Positions 1 to 13,000 of a stretch of 64,000 nt of DNA are shown here, in pieces (positions within the stretch are counted from its first letter, which is position 1; the number at the start of each line of letters is the position of its first letter). The notes under the pieces are model-generated. The model did not search any database, was not told where the DNA came from, and saw only the letters and a list, made by a program, of their open reading frames with translations. The translations under genes were made by a program, and so were the position numbers. The stretch covers positions 4,152,983 to 4,216,982 of the forward strand of contig NC_051138.1 in assembly GCF_014839805.1 (NCBI RefSeq), written 5' to 3'. Origin of the DNA: Manduca sexta (taxonomy: Eukaryota; Arthropoda; Insecta; Lepidoptera; Sphingidae).

Positions 1-77
1 CATGGAAGTTACCTCTCATTGTTATAAGACAATATGAAGTATTATACCTTTTTTGACAATATTCTCGTAATTTCCAG

Positions 78-1114
78 TGCGCTGGCAAACGCGAACCGGA
101 AAAGGAAGCCGAAGCCCAGAAATGGATCGAGGCTGTGATCGGGGAGCGATTCCCCCCCGACCTTAGGTACGAGCATGCTCTACGTGATGGCATCATCCTG
201 TGCAAACTGATGAACAAACTGCAGCCCGGCATCATCTCTAAAGTCAACATCACCGGTGGAGATTACAAATTCATGGATAATATTAACCAGTACGTATAAT
301 TTTATATTGTTTTGAAGTGACTAAAATTTCCAAAAGTAATGTTCGAATTAAAAACTGGAAAGTATTTTTGGCCTGTTGTGTTAGACTTCTAGGCAACTCT
401 ATCAATTATTGCCCGAATAAATTTAATTATAAATATCTGATTACTGTAAATTAATTTTTATATTCTTATAAACTTTTTTTTCTCTTCCATAGGTTCCAAA
501 AGGCTTGCGTTAAGTACGGAGTGCCTGATGTGGACCTCTTTCAATCGACAGACCTCTGGGACCAGAAGAACATTGCCTTGGTGACGCAGACTATCTTTGC
601 TCTAGGCAGAACGGTAAATAAATATTAGATAATGTTGACTGCTGTCAAAATCTTTTGAGCTATATTATGTAGGTAATTACTGTAATTGTAATTAATATGC
701 AGCCGTGGTATATTGTTTGTGGCGTTGATTTACACCGCAGAGCTCTAATTATATTATTTTTATTGAGAACTAATCGAATTCTGTGATAAAATCACAAACC
801 TTATTTACACGGGCAATCATTTGGCAACAACAATAACTAAGTCTGAAGTATTTTCAAAATTACAACGAGGTCTTTAAAATAAATAAAACATACTTATCGT
901 TTGCAAAAAAATATCTTTCTAGGCTTACAAACACCCCGAATGGCGTGGTCCCTTCCTCGGTCCCAGGCCAGCTGAAGAAAACCGTCGTGAATTCAGCGAA
1001 GATGTACTCCGAGCTGGTAACGCAGTCATAGGCCTCCAGGCTGGCACCAACAAGCTGGCATCTCAGTCCGGCCAGAACTTCGGCGCTTCCCGTAAGATCA
1101 TCCTCGGCAAGTGA
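78..1114 (+). CDS. Muscle protein 20-like calponin/transgelin family protein (5' partial; 3 exons)
   Basis: Small actin-associated cytoskeletal protein of the Mp20/transgelin/calponin family, typical of insect muscle. Exons are 78-289, 493-613 and 923-1114. Junctions are phase-consistent: CA|GTACGT joins G TTC to restore Gln, and ACG|GTAAAT joins GCT. The 174 visible residues begin at a CAGKREPEKE stretch, run through a calponin-homology domain (WIEAVIGERF, DGIILCKLMNKLQPG, KFMDNIN, YGVPDVDLFQ, IFALGR) and end in a single calponin-type repeat (VIGLQAGTNK, GASRKIILGK). Family members are about 184 residues, so roughly ten N-terminal residues lie on an exon before position 1. Family assignment is firm. 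Whether it is the Mp20 orthologue or a paralogue such as Drosophila CG5023 is open. It is transcribed toward Ask1. Confidence 0.93.
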
Positions 1115-1212
1115 GGTACCAGGATGGCATATCTCGAAAGAGCTTATAAGTATTATGTAGGACGTAAATTGTAGGTACCGATTTTTCTTCACACTTATCA
1201 AGTAATCAGTAA

Positions 1213-1218
1213 AATAAA
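1213..1218 (+). terminator. Poly(A) signal AATAAA of the Mp20-like gene
   Basis: Canonical AATAAA about 100 bases after the TGA stop of the calponin-family gene, in AT-rich DNA. It is the first such hexamer downstream of the stop. Others occur further on, so alternative 3' ends are possible. Confidence 0.55.
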
Positions 1219-1735
1219 ATCTTATCTTTGATTACCTATATATATGTAAAATGTCTATTGTAAATTACATGAAATCAATAACTCAAATTATATTTGTATA
1301 TTATTACATCTATTAACCATACTTTACACTTGTATCATTAATAATATCAACCAAAGATATAAATGTTGGAATATTTTTACTAGAATAGATAAGTACCTAC
1401 GTATATTGCTTTTGTTTTTCTTTTTTCCTTTTTATTGAACTGTGATCTTCAATCGTACTGTCAAGAACTGAACTTTAATATTATATGAAACTCAAAGGTA
1501 CAAAATATTCACTTTTTACTTTTAAATGTACACCGAAAATGTACAACGAATAATGTAAAATTAAATATGAAGTGCCTAAACAGTACAAAAAAGAAATTTA
1601 CTTAGTTGTGTAACTTTTTAAAGTTTACACCTGGAATATTTGAAATTGTTGTGTTTAACAAACGTCAGAGTAATATTATCTAATAAACTTTGATAATATA
1701 GGTAATAGTATTTTATTTCAACCCTTATTTATCAT
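1219..1735. other. AT-rich intergenic stretch, nothing recognised
   Basis: Low-complexity AT-rich sequence without a credible reading frame or recognised repeat. It could include the distal 3' UTR of the muscle gene. Confidence 0.4.
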
Positions 1736-1737
1736 TT

Positions 1738-1905
1738 ACTTATCGATTAGACGTAGTATGGGACGCCCCATTGCTCGATAGACCAAGCGACGACTTAAAA
1801 AAAACGGCGGGTAGCGGATGGATGCGGGCTGCTCAAAACTGGGATGGTTGGCACTCACTTGGGGAGGCCTACGTTCAGTAGTAGATGGAGACAGGCTGAT
1901 TGATG
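1738..1905 (+). mobile_element. Remnant of a non-LTR retrotransposon reverse-transcriptase C-terminus
   Basis: Broken frames encode the usual end of an RTE/CR1-type polyprotein: a MGRP box, a basic segment, then GSGWMRAAQN, WHSLGEAYVQ and stops. Frameshifts and stop codons interrupt it, so it is a dead fragment. A similar tail occurs at 56385-56650. The clade is uncertain. Confidence 0.6.
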
Positions 1906-2313
1906 GATTGATAACGACTGCCCTCCGTGGATGGACGTCCATATGGTGTAAAGACCAAGCGCACAAGGATTGCCTCGTACTCGGGGTGGAGTTTTCAGGT
2001 TGTCTACCCGGATTGTAAAGAGTGTGTGGCATAAGATTGCAGGGATTGCAGGGTGTAATTTTCGCACCTTAACGCCACATGTGGTTAAGACGGCCTTGGA
2101 AGTTACGACCACAAACCAACAGCGTAGAGTGATTTTGGGGTCCCCCGGGTGACACTTTTAGGAGGGAAGGGAGAGGGATTTTTTATTTTTGTCGCTAGTA
2201 CAATCAGTCACAAAATTAACTGAACGAATTATTTTTTATCGAAAAAAAGGAAATCCTTTGAAGTTTATTTTAATGAAGAAAAACGATTGTTGATAAGCGA
2301 AGAATACACAAGT
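1906..2313. other. Unassigned intergenic DNA, probably old repeat
   Basis: Moderately GC-richer than its surroundings, with only overlapping short frames. It may be a continuation of a degraded retroelement. No protein family was recognised. Confidence 0.3.
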
Positions 2314-2317
2314 TTAA

Positions 2318-3588
2318 CCCGGCGAGCGTGTGGTGAAAAAATGTAACAAGGAGTATGAGGCAGGGTATGACATACCCCTTAAAAAAATTGGCTATAAAAC
2401 TTGTTTCTGAAGAAGTATTATACTATTTATTTTTTGGTATAATAAGACAATACCATCATAACGCATTGGAAATAAAACAATCGCGCCATTTTAACAATTT
2501 TATTTTTATCTCGATGGAAATAAGTCACTTTGAATTTCAAACAAACACTTTCAGTCTCTTAAAAACTAAAAGGAACTAAAGTAAAACCAGTTTTATGATA
2601 AAAAACTTAATCGTATGATAGAATATGAAATAATTTTCTTTATAAACTAAAAAAAATCACAAAACACATTTAGGAACATCTTAGGAACTGGAGATAAAAT
2701 CTGTGCAGTTTTTGCAAAAAAACGTTGCATGCTCCACACTAATAGCCTTTCCTCAGCTTGTTCATGAGTATTTTGTCTTATGATTACATTACTACATCTA
2801 ATAAAATGACCAGGAACATTTTGAGTCGATAAAAGTGATCTGGGAAAAAATTCTCTGACGTATATAAATCGGAATATATATTTTTTGTCATTTCACATCT
2901 TCAGGTGTTCGTAAACTAAAGCCAAGCCTAAGTTACGGATGAAATCGGTCCATTTAGTGTCTTTGCCCTGATTTTCACGAAACATAGGACCCCTGGGGCC
3001 CGTGGGCCCCTCTCAGGAGATCCGCAAGTAAAATAAAAGTTAAAGAGAAACTATAAAGTGCACGCTTTTGCACTCTTGTATATCTAAAAATAAATACAGA
3101 AGTAAACTGCTAGTAAAAACAAATTTAAGAATCCAACTGAACAACATCAACCCAAACATTACGACTTTGGTCGCAAAAAAGGTCGCATAAGGTGGCATTA
3201 GTGGTCCGCACTAAATAAAAGTTTGCGAAACCCTGTTCTAGTAAGTACATCTTCTATCATGGACCGAAGTTGTTTTTTTCTATTTTCAACATCCATTTTC
3301 TATTAAAATCTACAATTAAACAAAGAAAATAAGTTAAAATAGCAGAAAAAGCAATTTTAGTTTTTGTCACACCAGCTATGAGGCGGGGTATCACGTACCC
3401 GAACTCAGTTTGCAAGCGTGTAACTCGAATGCAGGTTGCCGCGACACTGTGATTACGCCACTATTACTTTCCGCAACCCTGTAACTCCAGCTACTCAAAG
3501 AGACTATAAGTTTGAAAGTCAGGCACAAAAAATATACGCCAGTAATTAACATGGGGGGTATGACATACCCCGCCACACGCTCGCCGGG
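2318..3588. mobile_element. Non-autonomous piggyBac-like element (TTAA-flanked, 1,271 bp)
   Basis: Both ends abut TTAA (2314-2317 and 3589-3592). The termini are inverted copies beginning CCCGGCGAGCGTGTGG, matching the piggyBac habit of TTAA target duplication and CCC-starting ends. No transposase frame is present. Subterminal palindromic boxes of the form GGGTATGACATACCC occur at 2363-2378 and 3555-3571, with a diverged copy at 3385-3400. The first and third boxes are each preceded by TATGAGGC, giving a repeated unit. These could be transposase-binding sites. The superfamily call rests on target site and terminal bases only. Confidence 0.75.
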
Positions 3589-3592
3589 TTAA

Positions 3593-4813
3593 AGGCGATT
3601 TGAAATTTTGAACTTGTTTAGCTACTTTTGTGGCCAACTGTACCTGTGACTCAGGCAAGCACGCATATTTGTAGTTACTTTTTTTCCTTTCTTTGCACTC
3701 ATCCGGCGCTTTGTGCGAATAATTTTGGGTCAACGCTGGTCTGAAAGATTTCACGGCAAACCACTGCCACAGACCATTAATGTTAAATAAGATAACTACA
3801 TATTAATAAAATCACAAACAAAACCAAAAACTGTCGCGGTATTTTATTTGAATGGCAATTGCAATAGTAATGGCACGAATGGGGTTAATAGTGAACTGAA
3901 TCAATAAAGTTGTTTGGAGTTGTTTTTCATTTCAAGTAGGTACCTAAGTATTTATTTTTTTAAGCAAATAATAAGACAAGGAAACTCGCTTGTTTGACGT
4001 CATTGCTCATAAACAATAAAAATATATCTAGATACAACCTTCCAAGAATTTTAAAAAGGAAAAATTTTGTCAATTTAGTACATATTATGTCCAGTAAACA
4101 CCTTTTTATTCCACGTGAAAAGAACGCGTTATCACTACCACCACTTGGAGAGGGGAACGGTTATGTTGGTTTCACCAGTCTTACGGACCTATGTCGACAC
4201 TCGGGGGCATTGTATCGAGTCCCTAACCGCGTATACCATGCACCGGCATTCCAACCAAAAGCTGCAGTGGCCTTCTTTGGCATATACGAGACGGCTCCGG
4301 GGTATCTTGTTGCACTAAGATAGCTGCGCGGAACCGTCTCTGCGCGGTAAGTACAGTCTCTGCGCGGTACCGCATTGCGACATCTATCTAATTAAGGGGG
4401 CTAAGATGTCCAGTAAATACCTACCTTAGATTTTTTACAATGTCCATCAAACTTGTCCTGTGTTTGTCGAATTTTCTTTAGCAGGTGAATAGTGAATGTT
4501 AATTCATACGAGCACTTTCGAGACACATCGAAGGTTAAATCCTTCACAAGGTGCACGAATGCGTGCGTATTCGCAAAAACCGCACGCATTCGCACGTGTA
4601 TTGCCATTTAATGATTTAACTCGCATAGTTGAAACTCATACAAAAAGTGTGACATTAATCTTCAGTTGCCAATTCCGTCTGACGATGCGTTAGTTTGTGT
4701 AGTAGTACATAGACTAATTTTATTATTATGTGTAGCAGGCAATAAGGTTCGAATGTGCGCACACCAGTCAGCATTATTCGCGCGTCTTCTTTTTTTATTT
4801 CAAAAGAAATATA
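3593..4813. other. Intergenic DNA without recognised gene
   Basis: Contains a GC-richer patch (about 4115-4375) including two closely spaced CTGCGCGG motifs. Only short overlapping frames occur; none resembles a known family. Confidence 0.3.
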
Positions 4814-5505
4814 TCGTCGTTGTAGGTGGAAAACTAAATAACTCAAAATTTCTAGTTTCGAGATAAACGCGATTAATTGTTTTTTTTCGTTATTTTTAAG
4901 CATTACTAAAAAACTATAAATAATTTTACTGTCGGTATTTTTATATATCTTGGGTCTTATTATCTTGTGACCTCAAGAATAAAAATATAAAAAAATTAAA
5001 ACTTCTTATTTAATTCTGCCACAACAATGTTTTGTAAGTTTGCTGAATTAGAAACCATATGGTAAAGTACTTAATTATAAGGTTAAATAATTACAATTAT
5101 AGAGTTTATTAAAGTGAATACCATTAGGATTTTAAATGTCTAAATTAAACAAATCAAGTTGTTTAGTTCTTCTACACACTTGATTCATTTTGTTTACAAA
5201 CAATAGACTCGAGAAAGAATTAAACAACTCATTTTATTTAATTTCTTTACTATTTAACAGATTATAAGTCGCAGTTTATTGATTTTATTATTTAATTATT
5301 TACTTTTTCTACAACAAAATATATATTATTTGAATATATTTATTTCTCCACTTTTAACATAAAAATAGCTATAATTTCGAAACGGGATAAGATAATGAAA
5401 TGCTTGTTCGGCCAAAATATGCGCCATGTTTTGGGCAACACAAAAGTGATGAAAGTCCAAAATGGCCAAAATCCGAGTTATTTAGTTCTCCACCTACAAC
5501 GACGA
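4814..5505. mobile_element. MITE with about 30-bp terminal inverted repeats, TA-flanked
   Basis: Left end TCGTCGTTGTAGGTGGAAAA continues ACTAAATAACTC and is matched in inverse orientation at 5465-5505. Both ends sit next to TA, consistent with a Tc1/mariner-type target. The 692-bp interior is AT-rich and has no transposase frame. Confidence 0.7.
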
Positions 5506-7032
5506 TATGCGTGAGATTATGGAGAAAAAGGTATATTTGCTATATACTTATAGGTTTTATATTTTTGCTTTGATGCTCTTCGACCCTATTCTCGTATTAA
5601 TTGACCTATAGGAGCTTTAAATTAATACTAAAGAACACGTAGTTACTCGGCTCGACATTGAACACAACTAACTTGCCCGTAGGTATTGTTTGTTCATATT
5701 TTGTTATAAAATACAAGAAACGAAGATGTAATTGGAGAATCCGGGTAAAAAATTGATTAACCAAAAGAGAGCATTTAGCACAATATAATTTTTGGTATGC
5801 CACAAGTAAGAACACAACACACAACAGCAAATCAAATGGGTTGGATCGCTAACAAATTTTGCCGGCGATTTAAAAGTATGTACACGTAGAAGAAGATCAT
5901 TGAGCCACAATTACGCGTACTTACTCGAACGTCTGTCACCCTCTTAACAAAACGTTGGCCAAGCTGGGCAAATAAATAAATTAGAAATTACTGACTATAA
6001 TAATAATTTGTTTTGTAGACATTAACCATTTTAAAAAGTGCCATCTAGCGGCAAAAGGTAAAAATTGAAACAGATGTGAAAATTATTGTAGACATATGTT
6101 TGACATATTTTTGCACAGATGTCGCTTTCACAAAAAACTCAATCAAGGTCTCTAGTGGTGTACTGTTCAAGACATCGATATACAAATTAATCCGACTATC
6201 AGAAATTAATATAATATTAACGAATTTACAAATTATTGGCTGGATAATTGATAATAATAATAATATTGTTTTAGTGTACGGATTTCATCGCGTAATACAG
6301 TAAATGGGTAGTAAAAAATTACGATGACAAACAACAATCCAATATATTTCTGTACCTAATGCATTATATTATTTGATAATAATTTGCCTTCTACAATCGT
6401 TTTATACAATTATATTTGTAGTCTCAAAACAAGTAGGAAGCAGGTTAAACTAAAATATTTTAAAACGGCTTTCTGAATATTTTTTTTTCTACCACACGGT
6501 AATTATAAATGTCAGTATTTTTAAGATTTCCTTATCTTTCTTAATCTTGTTTTTTTTTATTTGCCTATCAAATTTAAACATTGATCTTCAATGTTTATGG
6601 TACATATAACATAATAAACCCGGCATTTATAAGCATTTATTTGCAAAAGTCATTAATACTTATTATTTTAACGTCATATGGTTATCAATGAAACTACACA
6701 ATGATGCAACATGAGAATGTCAAACTACAAAATGATTATAATATTTGTTACTCGAGATTGGTAAAATTACCGATAAATAAACGCTGGTAGCCATAATATA
6801 AAAGAAGAAGTTTATATTATTACTATATAATATAATAACGAAATATGAATTCGTTCTATACACAATCGAATACATCGATCATAGTCACGACCGTTCACAT
6901 CACTACAAATGTTAAATAACACAAGCGCGCGGTTCCCGTAGTACTTGTTTGTGGAATTTATTTTTTATGCTGCGTAATTTATACCGTGAAAAGTGTGTTA
7001 AACTGTCCAAATGTTAATAAACACGTGAAAAA
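5506..7032. other. Ask1 upstream region and 5' UTR
   Basis: AT-rich DNA upstream of the Ask1 start. The last 150 bases before the ATG include a slightly GC-richer patch (GCGCGCGGTTCCCG near 6926) that could mark the promoter. No TATA box could be assigned with confidence. Two short ATCTAGCGGC/ATGTCGC-type motifs near 6043 and 6120 are of a kind common in insect DNA. Confidence 0.35.
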
Positions 7033-10000
7033 ATGATAACATTCGGCGGTGCGAACACCTCCACGGCTGCGGAGGACACAGGTCCGTCTCGTGAATGCAC
7101 AGTGAACTTTGTTTTCATGTTGTGTTTTCGTATTTACGATTGACTTATATTAATGTCAATTTTAGGCGAAGTGAGAAGCATCTGCGAGAGTGTGTGCAGT
7201 GATGGATCTAACGCGACGGTGCAGCCCGGGGCGTCCAACCAGCGACCTCGGATGGACATCGCCTGTGTTTTGGACGTTACCCAAACTTCCAACCTAACAC
7301 ACAGAAAAAGAGCTTTAGAAGAAGTCCGTTTGGCCTCCGACCTGGTGAACGCCAATTTGCACCACATTCATGTGAGTATGCACGCATGTTGGGAAATTGT
7401 ATTTTTAAGGAAAAGTCGTAGGTAGGTGTGTGGTACATAATGTTGATGAATAACAAGTATTAAGTTGCATATTGAGACTGATTGCCTTGTTTATTCATAT
7501 TTAAATTTAGTTAAGCAGGTACAGAGTTTCCTTATTAAACACGAATAATTTAAGAATAATCATTTTGAGTCTTCTCAATACATTGCTAGTATCAGTATTG
7601 TACTAAACAATGTAATGCTGGACATGAACCTCAACTCTTCAGTTCCTTATGGCCACCCAACTCAGCATTAATGGTAGCCATAATATTAAATTATCTACCA
7701 ACATAGACTTCATATAAGTACCTTCAAAATTCTTGTTGGGAAAACTCCAAGACAGATTCCTCACAATAATTTCATCTACTAATAAAGCAATAGATAATTG
7801 ACAACAAAGTAAATAATTACACACATAATTTAAAAAAAAACTAAAGACGTCTTGGTATTAACCTGAGACTTGTCTTTGGAAGTAGGCTACCACAAATTTG
7901 TTTACATATAAATTCACAAGGTAATTCAGATGGAATCACATTCAATTGACTAAATTTAATCTGGTTCCACAAAGTTTGTTTTAAGGATTTTCCCCAGTAA
8001 CTAAGTTAAAATTGTCTCATATGGTACAAGGAAAATGCATACCAGGATAAAAAACAATAAGATAAGTAATGCAATGATTGTTCATCTTACTTTGTTGAGA
8101 TCACATAATATCCCCAGTCTGTACCCCTATTTTAGGAATAAATATTTATTGCCATTGGAATCATAGCTTTTGGCATTGTTAATGAAAATGACTGCCTTGG
8201 TGGCAAGTGTATTTCAGGATGCCTTGTAGTGCTGAGGTCTGGGTTCGATCCTTGGGTTGGGTACTGAATTTGGGTTTTTTTAGTCAGTATCAGCCCGAAG
8301 TCTGAAAGTTGTGTGCAATAGGTTTGTTCCATATCGCATAATCGGACAGAGTACACATTGTGGAAAGTGGATGCACTTCCCACAATGTGTACTCTGTCCT
8401 TGAGTTACGCCTCTGCTTACCCCTTCAAGGATAAAATGTGTTAGTATGTATGTAATGAGATTTTGTTGAGATCTTTTGCAACAAATAAGGTTTCATGCTG
8501 GACTAAAATGATTAAAGATTAAACAGAAAAGTCAGGTTTAAATATTAACCAAAGTAACCAATTCACAAGCTGGTTAAACTACAGTTTCTCACAAACAGTC
8601 TGTGGAAGCTGGTCCTAAATTACAGAAAGCAATTGTCCTAAATGGAATTAGAACTGAAGAAATATTTTAATTAAATAATGATCAAGAAAAAAATGTTATA
8701 CTCATATAGAGGTTTGTTTTTGTTAAAATTTGTCATCCAATGTCTTTATTGGTCTGACTGCTTCAACGGACTTTGTATGTAGTTGTATTTGTATCTATTA
8801 ATTACATAAAGCAGTAAATTAAAAACATACAAAGGACCTTCCATAGTTATTGTTAATTAAGCATCTTGACTCTAATTTTTAACGGGGCAATGTAGTCCCG
8901 CACTCAATACAGCAACATTTACCAAAATGTGTATTTGATTTGGTCACTGTCATTGCCAATATTTGTAAGTAGTTTTGACCCCCTCGACATTACATGAGCG
9001 AATTTTCTGTCCTATGGTAAAAAAGGTAATGCTTAATGAAACACATGTTATACTTTTTAATGTATTTATTAAAATTTTTCATTATTTCATTTGAACATTG
9101 TTTTTTATACTTACCAATACTTTTTACTTTTAATGAGCTCTTCTTCCCTTTTGTGTATGGTATATCTCATTTTGTTATAAAGGATCATAGTTCATCACAA
9201 TCACACCACAATGCTTCAATTTGCAGCAACTTGTATACCTATTTCGTAGGGTGGTAGAGTGTATGATGCATCGGTAAAATTAATTTGGATTATGGAGGAA
9301 GTTATTTGGAATTAATTACATCATACAAAATTATTAAATACACAAAGTATTACATTAGTATAGTGAAGAATGTTAATTTTGGCATGCTCATGCTAATAAA
9401 CTTTTAAGCCAATTAATCATCTAAACTAGCTTTAGTGATATTAATACATTTTTAAACAAGCTAAGCTTTGAGCTAATATTAAGGGGATTTGATGACTTCA
9501 TTCCTTGTTTTCCACAATGCATATAATGTTAATTTTTTAGAAAGAATTGTTAGTAAGTTATAGTTGTTAGTATCTGTTCTTGGAGAAGTTTATTTTTAAC
9601 CCCTGATGGAAAAAGAATGTTATAAGTTTAATGTGTGTATCAAATATCTATATAGTTGTATGTCTGTTGCAACATAACTCCCCAACGAATGGACTGTTTT
9701 AATGTGTTTTTTTTTGCTTGAACACTGATGTGATTAAGATGGTTCTTACTATGATTTATGAAGATCTATTTAGCGGTTTGAAGATCATCAGCTCATTTCA
9801 TACTTTCACATATCTGACTGATTTTAAATTTGGTGCACTGTTTCTTTTGTGGTATTTACAACACATGGCAACAGTGTGCTGAAGCTGCAGCATCAAGTAT
9901 GTGGGATACCTAACACATTGGCTTACAGCAGATATAACATTTGTGAGCTTGTAAGAATGGTTTCCATGATTAGGTGTTAGATATATGACGATGGAGGACC

Positions 10001-13000
10001 CTTGTAGAGGAATTAATTTATGAACTAAAAAGGTTTAAACAAAAATTAAAATACCTCTGAGACAAAAAAAAACCCCAAATAAGTAAAAAGTTAAATATGT
10101 TAGTTTGCCCATGATAGACTTTATTGTAAATAACTATTATTTAAAACCAAGCCAAAGCGAACTATGGACTGGGGGAATGAAAAACCTTTTTTTATAATAA
10201 TATTATTACAAATCACACACGTCTTTCTCCTTTTTTTTACATACATCCTATGGTTGTCTGGAAGATATTGCCTAAGCAGTCGAGCGATAAGATCGCCCTT
10301 TGTACTCATGGATGATTTTTTGTTTTAAATAAAATGTTATACTCATGTGCTAAAAAGTGTGAATAAATAAATAAATATACATAATAATGTATTTACAAAG
10401 TAATTTACTAAAACAAATAAGTTAATAATATTGTTGAGTTTGTGCTACTAGTAAGGTGTTTTGGACTGAGTACTGAACAGATGTTATCATTGGCGTAATC
10501 TGGGATTTTACCGTCTGGGGTCGACGGGAAATGTTCTGCCTCGTTTATCTACATAATAATTTAATTTCAATGAAGTCATTTTGATTTTTATGTGAAATTA
10601 AAAAATGTTATACTTTAAAAAATGCAGATCTCAAACCCACATTTTCAGGTGCCGCCCGTGGCCAGGGCATTATTTAATCCCCTCAAGCTACGCCACTGGA
10701 TCCTATCATAACAATACCTAGTAATATTCGATGTCCCTGGACACTCAAGCCTTAAATATTAATATTAATAATAATTTACAGTTCGAAAAACTAGACTTCG
10801 GCGAGACGAATGTGCTGGACACGTTCTACAATGCTGATGTGGCGCTGGTGGACCTCAGCGTGCAGGTGCAGCAGAGCTCGTTGCTCTACCACCTCGGAGT
10901 GAGAGAGAGCTTCGACATGAAAGAGAATGTGCTGCTGTACAATGATGTTGATCCTGACGCTACGTTGCGGCTTAAGGTAAGCAATTGTGATTATATATAT
11001 TTTTGATATTTGTCTGCTTCCTTAGTTGCCAATCGACGGTTACCAAGAATAAAATCTCATCTGCAAATTACTCTAGTTGCAGTATGATGGTTTTAAGTTA
11101 AGTGAAAATATAAATATCAATTATCCATTTCAAAATTATGGATTGCTATAAAAAAATAATTTCTACTTTGAGGTAATTGATATTTATATTTTCTATTTAT
11201 TTAAAACCTTCATACTGCAATTAGAGAATTTTGCAGATAAGATTTTGTTCTTGGGGACTGTCGCTATATTATAACGTAGTTATGTCCGGCTATAATTAGG
11301 TGAACAATATTATAAGTCTTGTTTGTACGTTATACACATGCGTATGCTAACTATTGTATCATCTGTTGACTAAATAAAATGATAAAAATAAATAACATTA
11401 AAATTTACGTCAAAGAAATTACTGTGTTTTAGCCCATATTGCTACTCGTGCGAGACTGGTCATCTTATGCCTCATATCGTTTATAAAAAAAATGTATTAA
11501 GCTATTAATAAATACAAAAATACACATTCAAAATATTTATAAGAAAACTCATTTTGACATACAACGGCGAATACTATATTCATTTATTTTGTATAAATTG
11601 GGGCTTTAGTTGCATTGTAGGATGTGACTCGATTCAACTAAATCTATTTAATAAATATTTAAACAGGTAAATTAGACTTTATGTTTCAAAATTTACCTGT
11701 TTATTAAAATCGTTGGTATGATATCTGTCTGATCGTAGAGAGCGAAGTAAAAAACAGTTTTTATCTATACTTATAATAAATCTGTAGAGAGGTCAATTCT
11801 GTACATGAAATATATTTCCAAAATAACTATCAGGGGGTGATTAGGGATCGATACTGATGCCAAAAATGCAATTTGTAAAATTTTTGTCTGTCTGTCTGTC
11901 TGTATAACCGTTATAGAAACAAAAACTACTCGACGGATTTTAACGAAACTTGGTACAATTATTTGTCATACTCCTGTGCTGGTTATAGTATACTTTTCAT
12001 CACGCTACAATTAATAGGAGCAGAGCAGTGAAGGGAAATGTTGGGAAAACGGGAGAAGTTACTCCATTTTTTTAAGCTTCCGTCGCGTGTGCTACCTTAA
12101 TGGTTAAAGCTACACAGAAATCATGTATGACGGAAATGTTCTCCTTAAAATTATGTAAAAAATATCCCACGACAGCATATGTCTATCTTTTATGGTTGAC
12201 TCACAATAACACGTGTAACTCCCGATAGCTTAGCAGTTCGAAGCTTTCTCATTATATTTGTCTACTCTTACGTTTATAACACTCTCAGTCATCCCTAATT
12301 AAAAAAATTAACATTATTAAATATTCCATAAATAGAATCATAGAAATCGGTATAGAAACACCAAAGTTATACATGATATGCTAATAATAAGCCATCACGC
12401 GTGAATACTGAATCCCATCATCAGACCCTGACCGGACAATCGGACCACCTGCATACCACCATACATTAAAAAAACATTCCGACAAATTGAGCACCTCCTC
12501 CATTTTTTAAGTCCGAAATCCACGCGGGCGAAGCTGCGAGCGGAAGCTAGTTAACAATAAATACATTGTTAATTAATATAGCAAAAAATATTTTATTAAT
12601 ACAGTTTAGCCTATCATTGAATTTACAACGCGATACTGATATCTCTAAATGATGTAGGTATGTGTCTTGAACTGTTGTATCGCGAACTCGGGATGAAAGC
12701 GTCGTAATTGTCCCGTATATTACTTGTTGATTATGTTTGACAAGTTCATACAGAGACAATTTAAGTTGTACATACATCGCACGATGTTGCATCAAAACAT
12801 TAATAAAACGTGACTCCTATATACGTTCAAAATACAATATGAATAAACATCATCACCTGACGAATTAATATTTTATATTTCATGTGGTGTATTAATTATT
12901 TTACAAACCGCAAATGAATTCAGTTATGGGATTTTGTGAACTAAGTTCAAAAATGTTTTCCTCATAGTTTCTATATTGACGAGAAATTTTGCGAGCGAAA

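Noticed and set aside
860..1201. 113-codon minus-strand frame opposite the third exon of the muscle gene
   Set aside because: Antisense shadow of a conserved exon; no homology.
3994..4323. 109-codon frame in the 5' intergenic region
   Set aside because: No family match, no splice or poly(A) context, and a second overlapping frame of similar length in the same patch, as expected by chance.
11884..11904. TCTG microsatellite as a separate feature
   Set aside because: It is an internal part of the Helitron copies at 11764 and 37496.
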